Position numbers and translations under genes: made by a program
DNA from: Cryptomeria japonica
Taxonomy: Eukaryota > Streptophyta > Pinopsida > Cupressales > Cupressaceae
Length of the DNA stretch: 64,000 nt
Reading direction: 5' to 3'
Assembly: GCF_030272615.1 (NCBI RefSeq)
Contig: NC_081408.1
Span: 614,464,977 to 614,528,976 of the forward strand
Notes under the pieces: model-generated
Databases searched by the model: none
The model's input: the letters and a program-made list of their open reading frames with translations, nothing else
Told to the model about the DNA's origin: nothing
In this document: positions 23,476 to 35,618 of the stretch, piece after piece
Position numbering within the stretch: the stretch's first letter is position 1
Layout of the letters: each line of letters opens with the position of its first letter

Positions 23476-23798
23476 TCGGATGGTGTGATCGACACTCAAG
23501 GCTTTAAATGCTCCGACAGCTTTTGTGACTTATGCACCTTCTTTTGTGGAGCCACAGGGGTGCATTTAATGTTTTTGGCAGGATTTCCATCAGGAGAGGT
23601 ACGGGGCCATGCTTGTTGTGGTGACTTATGTCATGTCTACATGCTCTGACTTTGGAAGGTCAGTCAATCCACCCTTCTTAGGGTTGCCTTTTCCGGGTAT
23701 GGCTAGGTTGCTTGCATGTACAAAAGTCAAGTGCATGCACTTCCCTGCACTCCCAGACTGACATACAAGGGTCATGATCACTCTTGTAACCAATTTTC

Positions 23799-23808
23799 TA
23801 TATAAAGG
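23799..23808 (+). promoter_or_regulatory. TATA box of the LTR at 22650-24449
   Basis: TATATAAAGG, located about 1.15 kb into the LTR and ahead of an apparently transcribed R/U5-like section. Confidence 0.45.
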
Positions 23809-24449
23809 TTGTTATGCCTCATTGTAAAGGGTTTTCTCCCTGCTAGCTTGAGCTATTCTATCCTCTCCCACTTCTCTTGTATTATTTTGTATTTTGCAAC
23901 TGTAAGTTGGCCATTGGCCTTATAATTAATTGAAATCACCATTCTTGCCTTCTTTCAACTTATGTATGCTATGTATGTTTCTTACCTTCATCATAGGTGT
24001 ATGTTTTGTGGCACTTCTCTCATATCTGTTGTGTTAAATTTATTTTTGAGTGTGACTTGTGGGAAACCTTCTCCCCTCTTAACATTCAACGAATTCTAAC
24101 CTCCATACATGCATCGAGGTCACTCATACAACTGAAGTTTGTGCATCTCCTGGGAGTTTCAATTGATTCTTTGTGTCATTTCGGGTAGGGAGAGAAACAA
24201 TCTCTTCTTGGTGCATCACCTCCAATTTCAAGCATTTCTCTCTTCCCTTTACCTCTGCAATTTGTTAGGATAGGCCTAGGAGTTAGTTTTGTAGTGTTGA
24301 GTTGGTTCAACACCTGAACCTAATTGAAGAAGGAAGTCGGGCTCCTCCAGAGATTCAACCCCTTGCGCAAGGTCCCACAAGGTTGTTTCCATGTTTCACA
24401 AGGTTGCTGAGTTGATAGCTTAGCAAGGGTGCAAGCTTTTGTGATAACA

Positions 24450-25009
24450 TGACCTTTTCCAGTCTCAATATTGTTTCCAAATTTTTGTAATTACATATTT
24501 TATTGAAAAATTTATGTCTATTTACTAAAGACAATATTGTTAATCCTCGTAGTTTTGGAAGACATAAATTGAATGCTTTTGTCGGTGGTCATAGCTCGTG
24601 CATGTGGGAAGTAGCATAGACATGCATACAACTTTATATGTTAATTATAAGATATAAACAGTATGTTATAGCTCATTCCATATTTCTAAGGTATTTTTCT
24701 TTAAGGCATTTGTTAGATTTATTCCTAATGGCATCTGTTGCTAAAGGACAAGGATAAATTCATTCCTCAAAGTATTTGAGGTTGAAGGGAGAAAATAGGT
24801 TCATTCCTCAAGGCATTTGTTGGTTAAGAGAAAGGCTCTCTTTATTAATGAAGACATTTTTTATTAAACATTCTTTAAGTTCTTCTATGATTTTAATTAA
24901 AACTTTATCCATCAGGGCTATTAAGGCATGTTACTGATGTTTTATGATGTTTATGGCTTGTTTCAAGGATAAGGATGTCCTAACACAAAACAAGTAAGAA
25001 ACATCCTTA
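24450..25009. other. Intergenic, short repeated words only
   Basis: A TTCATTCCTCAA/GGCATTTGTT word pair recurs at about 24700-24830. No gene is recognised. Confidence 0.4.
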
Positions 25010-25480
25010 TACCACCCTCCAACCACCACTTGCAAGTGGGTTTGTTCTTGAGACATCCTCAGACACACAACATGGAGGAAACATTCCTCTACCACCCTCC
25101 AACCACCACCTGCAATTGGATTTGTCCTTGAGACATCCCTACAAAAGCAAGGGTGTAATTATGGTGCCCTGCTCTGTAGGGGAGGTTTGCAAAACTCCTT
25201 ATGTCCACGTGGGACACCTATGCACCCCTCAAACATCTAAGGGATGTCAAGGAGTTCCCAAGGGAAGTTGGCAAGACTCTTGACATATCCATGACAACCA
25301 ACGGGCACCTACATGTCCCTCGACCATTTAAGGGACATTGAGGAGTCACCATGTAAGGGATGTCAAGATAAAAAAAATTAAATGGTTTTAACAAGCAAGG
25401 AACATCGGTAAGACTTCTCCTCATGACAATCAAGAGATTCCTAGACACCCCTTGACCATCCTAGGAACATCGGGGATTCC
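25010..25480. repeat. Degenerate tandem repeats
   Basis: A 75-bp direct repeat (ACCACCCTCCAACCACCAC at about 25010-25070 and 25091-25135) is followed by three copies of a block built on CCCTCGACCATTTAAGGGAC-like sequence (about 25215, 25320 and 25450). The composition suggests part of an old LTR; no boundary was fixed. The minus-strand frame over 25218-25448 is a repeat by-product. Confidence 0.6.
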
Positions 25481-27403
25481 CCATGCCAAACAAAGGCAAC
25501 AAGATCTTGCCTTTTAAAATAGTTTTAAATAGTCTAAACACCTAGCCCTATCCCCAAATTGCTAACACCACAGCTCACACCACAAAAATCACCATCACAT
25601 TTTGCCATTTGCATTAAACAAGAGCAAGAGAGTAAGGATGACTTCAATCGTCTTTGCCGATCAATCGTTCCAATCATTCATCAAGCTTTCAAGTTTAAGG
25701 TAAGACTTCAAAAGTTCACATGAAAATAATTATTTAAGTAAAAAAGGTAGTTACAAACTATCATGAAGTGGTAATATGGCTATAGAGCTTAAACTATAAG
25801 TAGAGAATGATAGTAGCATATCCACTAAGATAACAGTGGTTATGAAGAAAATGAGACGAAAAACCCCCAACAAAGATGATCAATGATTAAAGAACTAAAA
25901 TAACTATTTAGTGAAAGTTCTATTAAAAAATATTCAACTTTTTCAGAGGATAATCAGCGAACAAAAGTGCAGATGTGGCTATGGACTGACTATATGAATG
26001 CAAAAGTAAAAACATATAGCAGGAGGTATTATGTTCTATTGTTATATCTGATGTCAAAAGAGCCATAATAGGAGCCTGTCAATGGTTCCTTTTCTCAACT
26101 GAGGGTGATTCAGGCTCTAAGTACTGAATGTTGTCATATCCTTACTAGGCCATTGCAGTGGGTTGAAAGGTACCATGGCTTGCCTTTTTATGGAGGGATT
26201 GGGAAGTCCATCTCCTGGAACATTTCAGCTTACCCTTTTTATAGAAGGATCCTTCTAAAGCACGTTTTCTATCACAGCAATTCTCTGCTGCTGATATTGA
26301 ATACAAGTAACCGGTAGCTCATTGCTAGTCTAGTGTCCCCTCCTTCAGAAGTAAACCAAGAATGGTCATTTAAGGAGTTATGTCTTTTTAAGGGAAATTA
26401 TATTTAAGAAAGGCCAAGCAAGGAGAAGCAGGCATTCATCGATGAACAATTGTATTTTCTGATTTCTAATCCTTGCTGGAGCTTTGGACTTCAGTTTGAT
26501 TATCTTGAGGATGAAAACCCTCTAGATATAAAATTGGAGCAGAAAACTCCACAATTCCTTGGAGTAATTTCATACAGGAGTCACCATTGGGCTGAACCGT
26601 TGAAATTTCTGATTAATATTAATATTACCCTTGTGTTTGACGGGAGCTGTGACTGATGCAGTAATTCTGCATTCATTTTGGGTAGAAATATATCATGCTT
26701 GTGGCTGTGATCTGCACAAAAAATAGAGTGCTAACAGCTGGGTACCATCCGCCATATAAATCACTGCCATTAGATTGGGATAATGGTTTCCTTATGATTG
26801 TTGGTTGTTGATGATACATTTCATCGTAGCTGCAGCAGTAAAGGTCCCATACAGCTAGTCACTAGGTTCCACGTAAATGAATTACATCATTATTTCCAAG
26901 GTAACACCTGCAAGTTAGGGCATAAATCAGATATATAGAGGATCTATATGGTATAGGCAGCTTTCATACCACTGTCGTAACAGCAATATGAGTCTGGATT
27001 ATTGTGCACAGCCCTGTTAAATCACTGCCACAGCAAAGGCATTGATCATCGTGTTGACTTCATTATTGATCCAGGTATCGAGGATTGCAAGATTTATTAT
27101 TATTGATGTTTCGGGACTGCTGGAATGCACATAAGTCCATATTGTATGCGTCATAAATACCCTAAGTTGCTGTTCCATAAACCAATTTGCCTATCAATTA
27201 AAGTATTCAATTTACTGAATTATTATTCTTCATTTTCAGATTTTAGCTAATCTACAAATCTGATCCATGTTGCTGTTTCTCTGCACTGTACTATATCAAT
27301 GAAATATTTCAATTTGTGTAATCAAGAAATGCCAAAAAGGAGGGCATGAAATCAGATTATCTTAGCCACCAAGCTTCTGCAGTTGGTATACTCAGTCCAT
27401 ATT
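25481..27403. other. Intergenic, no gene recognised
   Basis: There is one GTAAGA splice-donor-like site at about 25700 but no supporting exon. Short frames (26105-26317, 26450-26656) show no recognisable domain. Confidence 0.4.
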
Positions 27404-28373
27404 TTTGACACCAAAGTTGCATGGAAACAGAAACGGGTACGGTATCGGATACCGATACGGCCATTTTTTGAGACCTCTAATTTGGAAACGGCAGGATAAA
27501 GCATTCATAAAAAACACATACACATATTTAACACAATTTTCTAAAATTATAAGCACGATAATTGTCAAATTTAAGTCTAAATTAAAACTAATATAATAAA
27601 GATAAAAAGAAACAGTGTAAACTTATTATTAGTCGATTAAATAAAAATTATAAAATTTAAATCTAAATATAAATCAAAACAATTTAATTTTACAAAAAAA
27701 TAGAAATTAAAAACTAAAATTTTATAAATGCACAATAATTGTCAAATTTAAATATAAATTAAAAATATTAATAAGAAAAAAACTAAATATAAATTTAAAA
27801 TTTAAAATGTAAAGTTACTGTTAACGATTAAATAAAATTTAAATATAAATATAAACTAAAAATATTAATAAAGAAAAAAAACTAACTATAAATTTAAATT
27901 TAAAAAGCAAACATTGTAAAGTAAATCAATGAAATAAAATTTAAATCTATAAATTAAAAATATTAATAAAGAAAGAAAAACTAAATATAAATTAATTATT
28001 GAAATAAAACAAATAGTAAATCGATTAAATAAAATTTAAATACAATGAAGTTTCAAACCTTATATTAAAATTTCCTACGGCCACGATGGAGGAAGAAGAG
28101 CACGCCATGTAGACCAGAAAAACGCACGCATCTGGCACGGTTTAGAAAACGACAAGTTTAGAAAACAGCAAATTTCTCGAAACGCACAAAAATCTACTCA
28201 GAAATCTACTCCTGTCAAACCTGGCACGGTTTAGAAAATGGCAAGTTTCTTGCAACACTACAAAACGTTTTTCTGCCGTATCTCTTCAGTACGGTTTCTG
28301 TTTCGTACCGGGTACGGCGGTATGCATACCAAGGGTTTGGGGGTGCCATTTCCGGTAACTCTGTTTGACACCA
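27404..28373. mobile_element. AT-rich insertion between 10-bp direct repeats (candidate DNA element)
   Basis: The decamer TTTGACACCA lies at 27404-27413 and again at 28364-28373. Near both ends are inverted GAAACAGAAAC / GTTTCTGTTTC words with GTAC-rich flanks (about 27423 and 28298). The centre (about 27500-28060) is extremely AT-rich with TAAATTTAAATATAAA-type repeats. A GGCACGGTTTAGAAAA block occurs twice near the right end. A 9-11 bp TSD would suit a Mutator-like non-autonomous element, but no clean terminal inverted repeat reaches the ends. The assignment is tentative. Confidence 0.35.
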
Positions 28374-28786
28374 CTGGCCAAGTTATTGATGGTGTTTTCA
28401 AAAAAATTGACAGCTCAAAGGATGACATCCTCCGCTTACACAGTCAACCTGTATCTGTTGAGCCTTGGTGGGGATTGTTCTGATTTTTAGACTGAGACCA
28501 AACCTAAAACCCACATGATCAAAATGCCACTTCTAACAATGTACAAAAAACAAACAATGACTCATGGATAGTTTGGTTGGGGGATGGAAGCAAGGATAAT
28601 GTGAGGGACCATTTGAGGAAGATTATTCAGATCAGGTATTGGGTGGAACAAAAACCCAGGGAAGAGCACACAGCTCCGCAAGAGTATTGTCCATTTGGAA
28701 TTGAGTCCTGGGAATACTGGGAGATAAAGGACAAGAAGGTGGAAAGGTGGCTTAACATGTCATGGCCAGAGTTAAGTAAGGTTTAA
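28374..28786 (+). other. Unassigned coding-like stretches
   Basis: Two open frames look more protein-like than their surroundings. One (about 28364-28481) reads FDTTGQVIDGVFKKIDSSKD and ends VEPWWGLF. The other (28577-28786) reads GDGSKDNVRDHLRKIIQI and ends WLNMSWPELSKV. I do not recognise either family. The first reads in frame across the 10-bp repeat into sequence left of the AT-rich insertion (LVYSVHIFDTTGQ), as if that insertion had split an exon. The second is followed by a possible intron (CTTTGTAG acceptor near 28828). They could be remnants of a host gene or of an unrecognised transposon. Confidence 0.3.
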
Positions 28787-30136
28787 ATTATGCATGAATT
28801 GATAAGAATGTACCTATGTCCTTTGTAGATGTTGTAAATCATGGACGGGGAATATCCTCATAATGAATAGGAAGAGAACCAGGTCCTTTGGAACTGGTTT
28901 GCCTAATGAAAGTATTCATTTTGACAATATATATCTTTGAACTTCCTGAACAGACCTTCAAATTCTCTTCTTCTATTGCTGTTGTGCATTTGCAAAGATC
29001 CAAACCTTTCTTTCTCTAACAGACTATGGTTTCCTCTTTTGATGATGTGTCTTATCCTGGCTTTGTCCACAGTGACAAGTGGTAAGATTTGCATTAATAT
29101 TATAGCCTAGTATATACAGGTGTCTAGGATTTCATTTTTTATACCAGTTTCCTATTAGTTTGTGCCTTACAAACTCCTCTTTGACACTCTAATTTGAGAC
29201 AAGATGAGAGCACTTGTGAACTGGCTTCCAATGGAATGATCTTTATGCATGTTACATTGATGAGTATAATGCCCATTTCCTAATCCTTTGAAAATAACAA
29301 GCAGAGCACCTTGTCACCGTGAATGCTATCATTCCTGTTGATGCTGGGTGAAGTGTGTCTCTGCGGGATAAAAACAAATGTTCTCTCAAGAAAGGGAACC
29401 TACAGTGAAGTTTGGGCAAACAGATTTTGAAGCCTTTGTATGAGAAATGTAAAAACAGGAGTCGGGAATAGGCAGTATATAAACAATTGTTCACAAACAG
29501 CTTTATTTTGAAGCTTGAAATAGAGTATTATCATCTTTTTTGTATCTTTAAAAGTAATAAAAGTTGGGTCAATGCGTTTGACTCGAAAACTACACAGTTG
29601 AATCCTGATAGCAATATAATTTGACTTACTGTGGAAAACATCTCCTACTTATCAATAAAAGCCTTATTCATCAAAAGGATAAAATATATTAAAAAATTTA
29701 AAACTAAAGATTTATATTAAAAATTAAAAGCCTATTAAAATCAAAAAGATAATATAGAAACTTCATGTTTTAACATTTCAACCTAAGGCTAGAGCTCCAT
29801 TCAATTGGATCTCCTGACTCAACAAGCAAATTATATACCAGCAGCAAAGGAAGGAGTTGGCCTCATATACCAGCAAGTTGCAGAGCTTGAACATGGAGAC
29901 ATTCATAAAAAGAAGCAGCTGCTTGGTCATGGAACATAATTTCTAATTTCAATAGGGGTTTGAGCCATCATAAAAGATAAAAAATAGAGTTTTGTGCCAC
30001 TCAACATCTGCTGCACCTTTGAGCGCATGTGTTGTGTTTTACATTTTAAAGCAATTGTATATATTCGAAAAATCAGGGTTTTTATGTTTTAGGGGCCAAA
30101 TGTTTTATTTAAATAAATATTTACTTGAATACAGCA
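28787..30136. other. Intergenic, no gene recognised
   Basis: No domain, repeat array or element boundary could be supported here. 29540-29760 is AT-rich. Confidence 0.4.
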
Positions 30137-30141
30137 CAAAC

Positions 30142-30369
30142 AATTAAAAAAATATTTTAATATTTAGTTCCAATTAAGTTGTTAGGATAGACTTTAAGAA
30201 TATTCTTTATTCTTTTAGTTGTCATCTACTTTTCTTAGATGTCAATCTTATCCTTATCGGATAAATCAGATAACTCATTTGTAACTCTTATTTATAAAGA
30301 CACTCACTCTTTTGTTAATATCAACTATTATTTTGGTAATCATTTTCTGTGTCATTACTTTTCATAATA
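30142..30369 (+). repeat. 5' LTR of gag-only element
   Basis: 228 bp ending CATTACTTTTCATAATA. It aligns with 32263-32496 from the first base through AGTTGTTAGGATA, TTATCCTTATC, and GTGTCATTACTTTTC. A TATTTATAAAG string near 30290 may be the core promoter. Confidence 0.88.
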
Positions 30370-30381
30370 TGGCATCAGAGC
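30370..30381 (+). promoter_or_regulatory. Primer binding site, tRNA-iMet type with one mismatch
   Basis: TGGCATCAGAGC, abutting the LTR. The canonical PBS is TGGTATCAGAGC, so one T-to-C difference is present. Confidence 0.8.
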
Positions 30382-31351
30382 TCAAGTTTTGAAGGAACCT
30401 CAAGATCGGTGACAAAAGAATTTATCAAAAGGGCTTGTACGAATTTGTACGTCGTCATATGGATCTACCAAGGAAAGAAAATCTCAGATTTCTTTCTTGA
30501 AATTTTGTAGGATTTTTCAATAAATTTGTAGGTATTCATTCTGAAGTTTTGGCAAACTTTTTTGATCATTCAAGGGATTATTTTACCTGAAATTCAAAGT
30601 GTTTTTCAAAATATTTTTTAACAAAATTTGTCGGTTTTTCTAGATTAAAACCGCAAGGATTTTTTTATTTCCTGAAAATCGCAGGTTTGGACTGGAGCAG
30701 GTATTTTTCTGTCTCCTAATTCATGTGGCTTTTTCCAACAAATCGCACCAAATTTTCTTCATATTTCTTTGCATGATTTTTGTATAAAATTGTGGGTGAT
30801 TCTGATGCTTAAAATTTTGGACAGTTTTTAATCAAAAAATGGTGTCATTTTTTGATGTTTTCCTTGCTCGAAAAGGGTTTTGTTCTCATCTGCAACAGCT
30901 TGGAAAAGAAAATCGAGGGCTTTTTCTGGCATTCTAGCAAAATGAAACGGGATTACAGAATGTTTGATGGGATTTTTGAAGAATTTTCCTAGCAAATATC
31001 ATGATTTTCTGCATCTTTCCAATGACTCCTAGGGTTTTAGGCAAAGTTTCTGTTTTTTCCAGAATTGTTGTGAAGACTTTTTTGCAATTTTTAGATAAAA
31101 TCGTGGTTCTTTTTTGGCCACCTAGAACTTTGATCTACTTTTTTACATTTTTTTAATGGGCATTCGAACTTTCTGTAATAGTTTTAGTAATTTTCTTTGC
31201 AAAAATTTTCCCTGTTTTTTGATAAAATCGAGGATTTTACCTTGTTGCCAGGGTTTTGGCAAACTTCTCCCTAGAAATATTACAGGGTTTTTCTTCAAAT
31301 TGGTGGGTCTCTAGTTTTCCGTGTTTTTGGAGCACTTGAGGTATGGCTTGA

Positions 31352-32160
31352 TTGATCAACATCATGTTGAAAGTCAGCCAAAAGCTCACTGGCAAAAATT
31401 ACAATACCTGGAAGCTGTGGATGCTCACTATTTTTGAGTATAGGTGCCTTGATCAAATATTCCTCGGTACTAACACCCAACCAACAGTTGCAAGTAAAAC
31501 CAAGACAAGTACGATGAGCATAATCATGAAGTAGTTATGCTCATTAAGTTATCCCTCACAAATGAAATGCTTATGGAGATTCCTTCAAATAAATACCTAC
31601 TAGATCTGCACAAGGCATAAGATAAAAATAGGGTATTCTTCTTGAAGAATATGTTGTTCTTGATCATGATGGACAAGAAGTTGTCTTTGCAGGATCATTT
31701 GATGAAGATTAAAGACATTTGCAATCAGTTAGCTACTATTGGTCACACAATGGAAGAAAAAGACACGGTGGTCATAACATTAAAAAGCCTACCACCCTCT
31801 TACAAGCATTTCATAGAAACACTCAACATCACGTCTACCAATGTTGACCTGAAGTTCGATGACATATGCAACAAACTCTTGTAGCAAGACAAATGGAAGA
31901 AGCAATTTGGTAGCAGTTGTGATTCACCGAATGTGGAACAAGCATTTGCAACCAAGGACAAAGGCAAAAGCAAGTGGCATCAAAAGAAAGGTCAAGGACA
32001 GCATGAAGACACTTCAAAAAATCTGAACTCTATCATATGTCATTACTGTGGTAAACTTGGTCACATGAAGAGGTTTGGCAAAAAGAGGTTGGTTGATTAG
32101 CAATCCAACCAAGGACGGTCTCCACCAATGCCTTATGTCGCAGAACATTATGAGCAAAAG
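31352..32160 (+). pseudogene. Copia-type gag, broken
   Basis: The reading starts with SQKLTGKNYNTWKLWMLTIF and EYRCLDQIFLG. After stops and a frame change it continues SLQDHLMKIKDICNQLATIG, DTVVITLKSLPPSYKHFIET and DLKFDDICNKLL, the UBN2-type gag domain of copia elements. Near 32030-32090 it reads ICHYCGKLGHMKRFG, a zinc knuckle in which the last cysteine is replaced by glycine. The frame ends with MPYVAEHYEQKESAFYTF, normally close to the gag-protease boundary. Two or more stops and frame changes make it non-functional. Its product would have formed the virus-like particle. Confidence 0.8.
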
Positions 32161-32251
32161 GAGTCAGCCTTCTACACTTTTTGACCAGGAAATCATTTCA
32201 AGGTTTTTTCAAGGTTTTGGGATAAGTTTGGTGTAGTTAACAGACTGACCA

Positions 32252-32262
32252 TTAAGGGAAAG
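32252..32262 (+). promoter_or_regulatory. Polypurine tract of gag-only element
   Basis: TTAAGGGAAAG immediately before the 3' LTR start TATTAAAATAAT. Confidence 0.75.
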
Positions 32263-32496
32263 TATTAAAATAATATTGTAATATTTAGTTGTAATGGTCA
32301 ATTAAGTTGTTAGGATAAACTTTAGGACTATTCTTTGTTCTTTTAGTTGCCATCTGCTTTTCTTAGTTGTATATCTTATCCTTATCAGATAAATCATTTG
32401 TAACTCTTATTTAATGAGACTTTTGCTCCTTTGTTAATATCGAATATTGAATACCAATCTTGGTAATCATTCTTTGTGTCATTACTTTTCGTAATA
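32263..32496 (+). repeat. 3' LTR of gag-only element
   Basis: 234 bp, ending CATTACTTTTCGTAATA and followed by the TSD CAAAC. Confidence 0.88.
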
Positions 32497-32689
32497 CAAA
32501 CAACTAGGTTGTCACATGCATATGCATTAGGCACAATAAACAAGTGGTTTCGTTTTGAATATGAGCAGGTATATTCCCTGAGCCAAAATTGGGTCATATC
32601 ATACTCATACTTAGTACAATTTTATGCATATCAAGGAAGAGGGGGGAGGCGTATCATATAACTTTTCTTATTACTATAACTTGGTTTAC

Positions 32690-34150
32690 AAAATTAAGCC
32701 CTTTCAAGAGACAATCTTTTGTGGTGAACCACTGAGGTATGTGATGTTTTCCTTGGGCTGAAATACATTTCTCACAACCATGAACATGGTCATTGTAAAA
32801 AATCGCTATTCTATTCCCAAAATTGAGGATGTCTTCGATGAACTTCACCACACCAAACTTTTTGCTATGATAGATCTCAAGTTAGGATATCATCGAATTC
32901 TTAATGAACCCTTAGATTTCTAGAAGTTGACCTTCAAAGCCAACAAACATTTGTTAGAATGTTTGATCCTACCCTCCAAGTTGACCAAAGTGCCAATGAG
33001 ATTCGTTCTTATGATGAATAACATTCCTTGGAAATTCACAAATTCCATACTGTTGTCAATCTTGACAACATTCTCATTGCCAACAAAACATGGGAGGAAC
33101 ATTTCCAACACCTACTTGCAACAAAATGTAGATTCAAAAATGTAGAAATGCTATTTTTCCATAAACGAGATATGATATATCATATTCAAGGTTCATGTTA
33201 GTCATGAATGGCCTACACACAATGTGCCTTAGAAAACTTCACAACTTTTTGGGATTGGTTATTTCTTATTTAGGTTGACCTAGGTTTTTCTCACATCAAA
33301 TGGCTATTGAAACAAGTTGCCAAACATAACACCAAAGAAACTTTCACATAGCCAACCACAAAAAAATGCATTCAAGTCATTGAAATGAAGACTTTGTTTT
33401 CGCTAAAGCTCACATTGCCTAGTCTTCAACAACAATTTGAGATTGAGGTTGTTACTCTTGACTATGCCCATGGTGCAATCCTCACTCAATTTGATCACCC
33501 AATTGCTTATTGCATTAAGGTATTCGTTGTTACAATATGAAAGTATCATATATATGACCAAGAATTTCATGCCATTTTCTAAGCATGTAAGCATTAGAAG
33601 TGCTACAAATTGAAAAAAGAGACTACCATTCATAGATCTTACCAACTTTTGGAATTCACACAAATGCTAAAAATACTACAATAAGAGTGGAATCAAAACG
33701 GTCTCCATATCTTATGCAGTTTCACTTGAATATTAGACAAAAGAAAGGAAGTGTCAAATCCCCAAACCAAAGCTCCTCCCTTTGAGCTTGAGACAAAGTG
33801 AATATGGGACCAAAACTTGGCCAAAATTGTAAAAAAATACAATTCAAACTTTGCAAATATCTACTGCATATAGCATAGTGATAAGTTGATTCCAAATTAC
33901 TACTTGCAAGATGGACTCTAGTATCATCTATGACACTTATGTGCTTTGCACAAGGCAAAGATCCTGAAGTTGAGATGGGAGAATTGTTTCACAAAGTCCC
34001 GTGACATTTTGGAGTGGATAAAACACTCACAATTTTGTAGAAGCATACCACAACTAAAGGAAATTGTTTTGGAATACACAAAATACAATATTCATCTATA
34101 TTGTAGCCAAGCCAACCAACAAGAAACAGATGTATACTTCGTTTTTAATC
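32690..34150 (+). pseudogene. Gypsy pol remnant (RT, RNase H, integrase finger)
   Basis: With many stops and frame changes the plus strand reads VKNRYSIPKIEDVFDELHH and LFAMIDLKLGYHRI (RT), KLTFKANKHLLE, then at about 33400-33640 SLKLTLPSLQQQFEIEV, DYAHGAILTQFDHPIAY and YDQEFHAIF (RNase H). At about 33890-34130 it reads YYLQDGL, stop, YHL, stop, HLCALHKAKILKLRWE, resembling the region before the integrase zinc finger. The YxDD box is lost. The order and spacing fit one old gypsy pol. The gag-only element inserted just upstream at 32497. No LTR could be assigned. Confidence 0.7.
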
Positions 34151-35618
34151 CCAACGAAATATTGGGAATCAATTGCCATCAAATTCCTATTTAGAAATTG
34201 CTAACAATCTTAGGAGAAATATGTTGAATATGTTACACAATCCAATAGTGTGCAACAAAATGACAAATCAAAGCACAAACACATACAAACACAAAATTTA
34301 CTTTGCCATAATATTTAAAAAGCAATATTACAATATACAAGAGAGTTAACTTGTGCTAAGATGAATCTTCATCCTCAATCAGGTTTTTATTCTATTTATA
34401 ATGTAATTGTTTTAGGGCTTAGATAGGGGAGTGTTAGGTGTGAATTACTCTATAGTTAAATGGGATTTATCTTTTTGGGTGTACTTTGAAGTTCGACCCG
34501 GAGGATCTGCAAATCCATCTTGCCCAGCAACGTCGGCATGTTCCTGGAAACACACAAGACACTAAAGGACCATTTCCACATGAAACCCGACTTTTCAAGC
34601 ATTTCTGAAACATATCCACTAAGTATCCCGACCAAGCTCAAAACAAAAGACATTTCAATGGTGGAATGGAAGAGGTAGATGTAGTTTCCTACAATAGTAG
34701 AGTACAATGTTATTCATTGTAGATTCCAAAAGAAACTCCATACTATATGATTTACACAATATTGTTCAACAATATGAGCGTGTGTTGAGATTAAAAGGGT
34801 CTATCTTAAGTTGGAACATAACCTTGCTACTGAATTGATCATGAGTAGCTACCCTCCCCTAAAATTGAGTCTACCCGATTAGAAAATCAATGAGAAATGA
34901 GAATGAAATTTTGGTCATACATAGGTCAGACACTAGCATCATTCACCCCATCAAATCATTCCCAATTGTAATGGTTGAAACGATGATTCTTAACGGATGT
35001 ATGCAAGCCATAAGGAGATAAGCAACGTAATAATCAAAGATAAATTTCCAATTTTTACCATTATTAAGCTATTGAATAGTTTGCACAGTGCAGTTCTCTT
35101 TATCAAGTTAAATCTTTGTTCTGGGTAGCATAAGATCCCTGAGGAAAAAACATGTATAAAACAAAAATCCATAACTCGTGACATTCACCACAAGTCATGT
35201 ATATAAACACTAACAAGTCACTATAATGTTTTGTCTGAAATTATGCCTCCAATGCAGTCTCATTAACAGCCTAGTTGAAGAAATCATTGGAAAGGCCTAC
35301 AGTAACAACTCGAGCATTCCAAAAAACCTACAAGACTCACTTCCTCACCAATTCTCATGGCCCTGGATTTCACTAAAACATCCACTATTAATGTGACAGA
35401 TAAAGACAAATAAGTGAAGCAATTTTGACGCAAGGGGATCCATTTTGTAAGCAAACAGCTGGTGAGGATGAGTCCGCCCCAAATAACATATGAAAACTTG
35501 ATGTTGACCACATACTCTATATCATCAAACAATAACGGCATATCTCAGGGGTAGCCATTTGCCAATTGGAAACACATGGCTTATACAATGTTAAGAACAC
35601 CAACAGCAATGGGAATAC
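34151..35618. other. Intergenic, no gene recognised
   Basis: Several short minus-strand frames (34456-34707, 34990-35184, 35284-35541) have no recognisable domain. This could include the upstream region of the possible gene at 35794. Confidence 0.4.

Larger units (their letters stand above)
22650..24449 (+). mobile_element. Probable solo LTR (1.8 kb) carrying a minisatellite
   Basis: It begins TGTTGTCATTTTTGGTCC and ends GTGATAACA. Flanking AGACC (22645-22649) and TGACC (24450-24454) match at four of five bases, compatible with a TSD. A TATATAAAGG at 23799 is followed by a leader-like region and a GTATTATTTTGTATTTTGC stretch. No coding sequence is present. A GC-rich tandem repeat fills 22795-23475. 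The boundaries are inferred. Confidence 0.5.
30142..32496 (+). mobile_element. Gag-only LTR retrotransposon (copia type)
   Basis: 5' LTR 30142-30369, PBS 30370-30381, leader 30382-31351, broken gag 31352-32160, PPT about 32252-32262, 3' LTR 32263-32496. Perfect TSDs CAAAC flank it (30137-30141 and 32497-32501). There is no protease, integrase, RT or RNase H between gag and the PPT, so the element depended on enzymes supplied in trans. It shares gag start, TATTA-type LTR start, long leader and TTAAGGG PPT with the nested element at 8647-10713, so the two are probably related. LTR divergence of many substitutions indicates age. Confidence 0.88.

Noticed and set aside
22691-23649. Open frames with PEPLGSQVP-like repeats
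   Set aside because: They are by-products of the GC-rich minisatellite, open on both strands at once.
33740-33770. AAAGAAAGGAAG followed by TGTCAAATCCCC as PPT plus LTR start
   Set aside because: Translation continues through this point with RNase H and integrase-finger similarity, so it lies within decayed pol.
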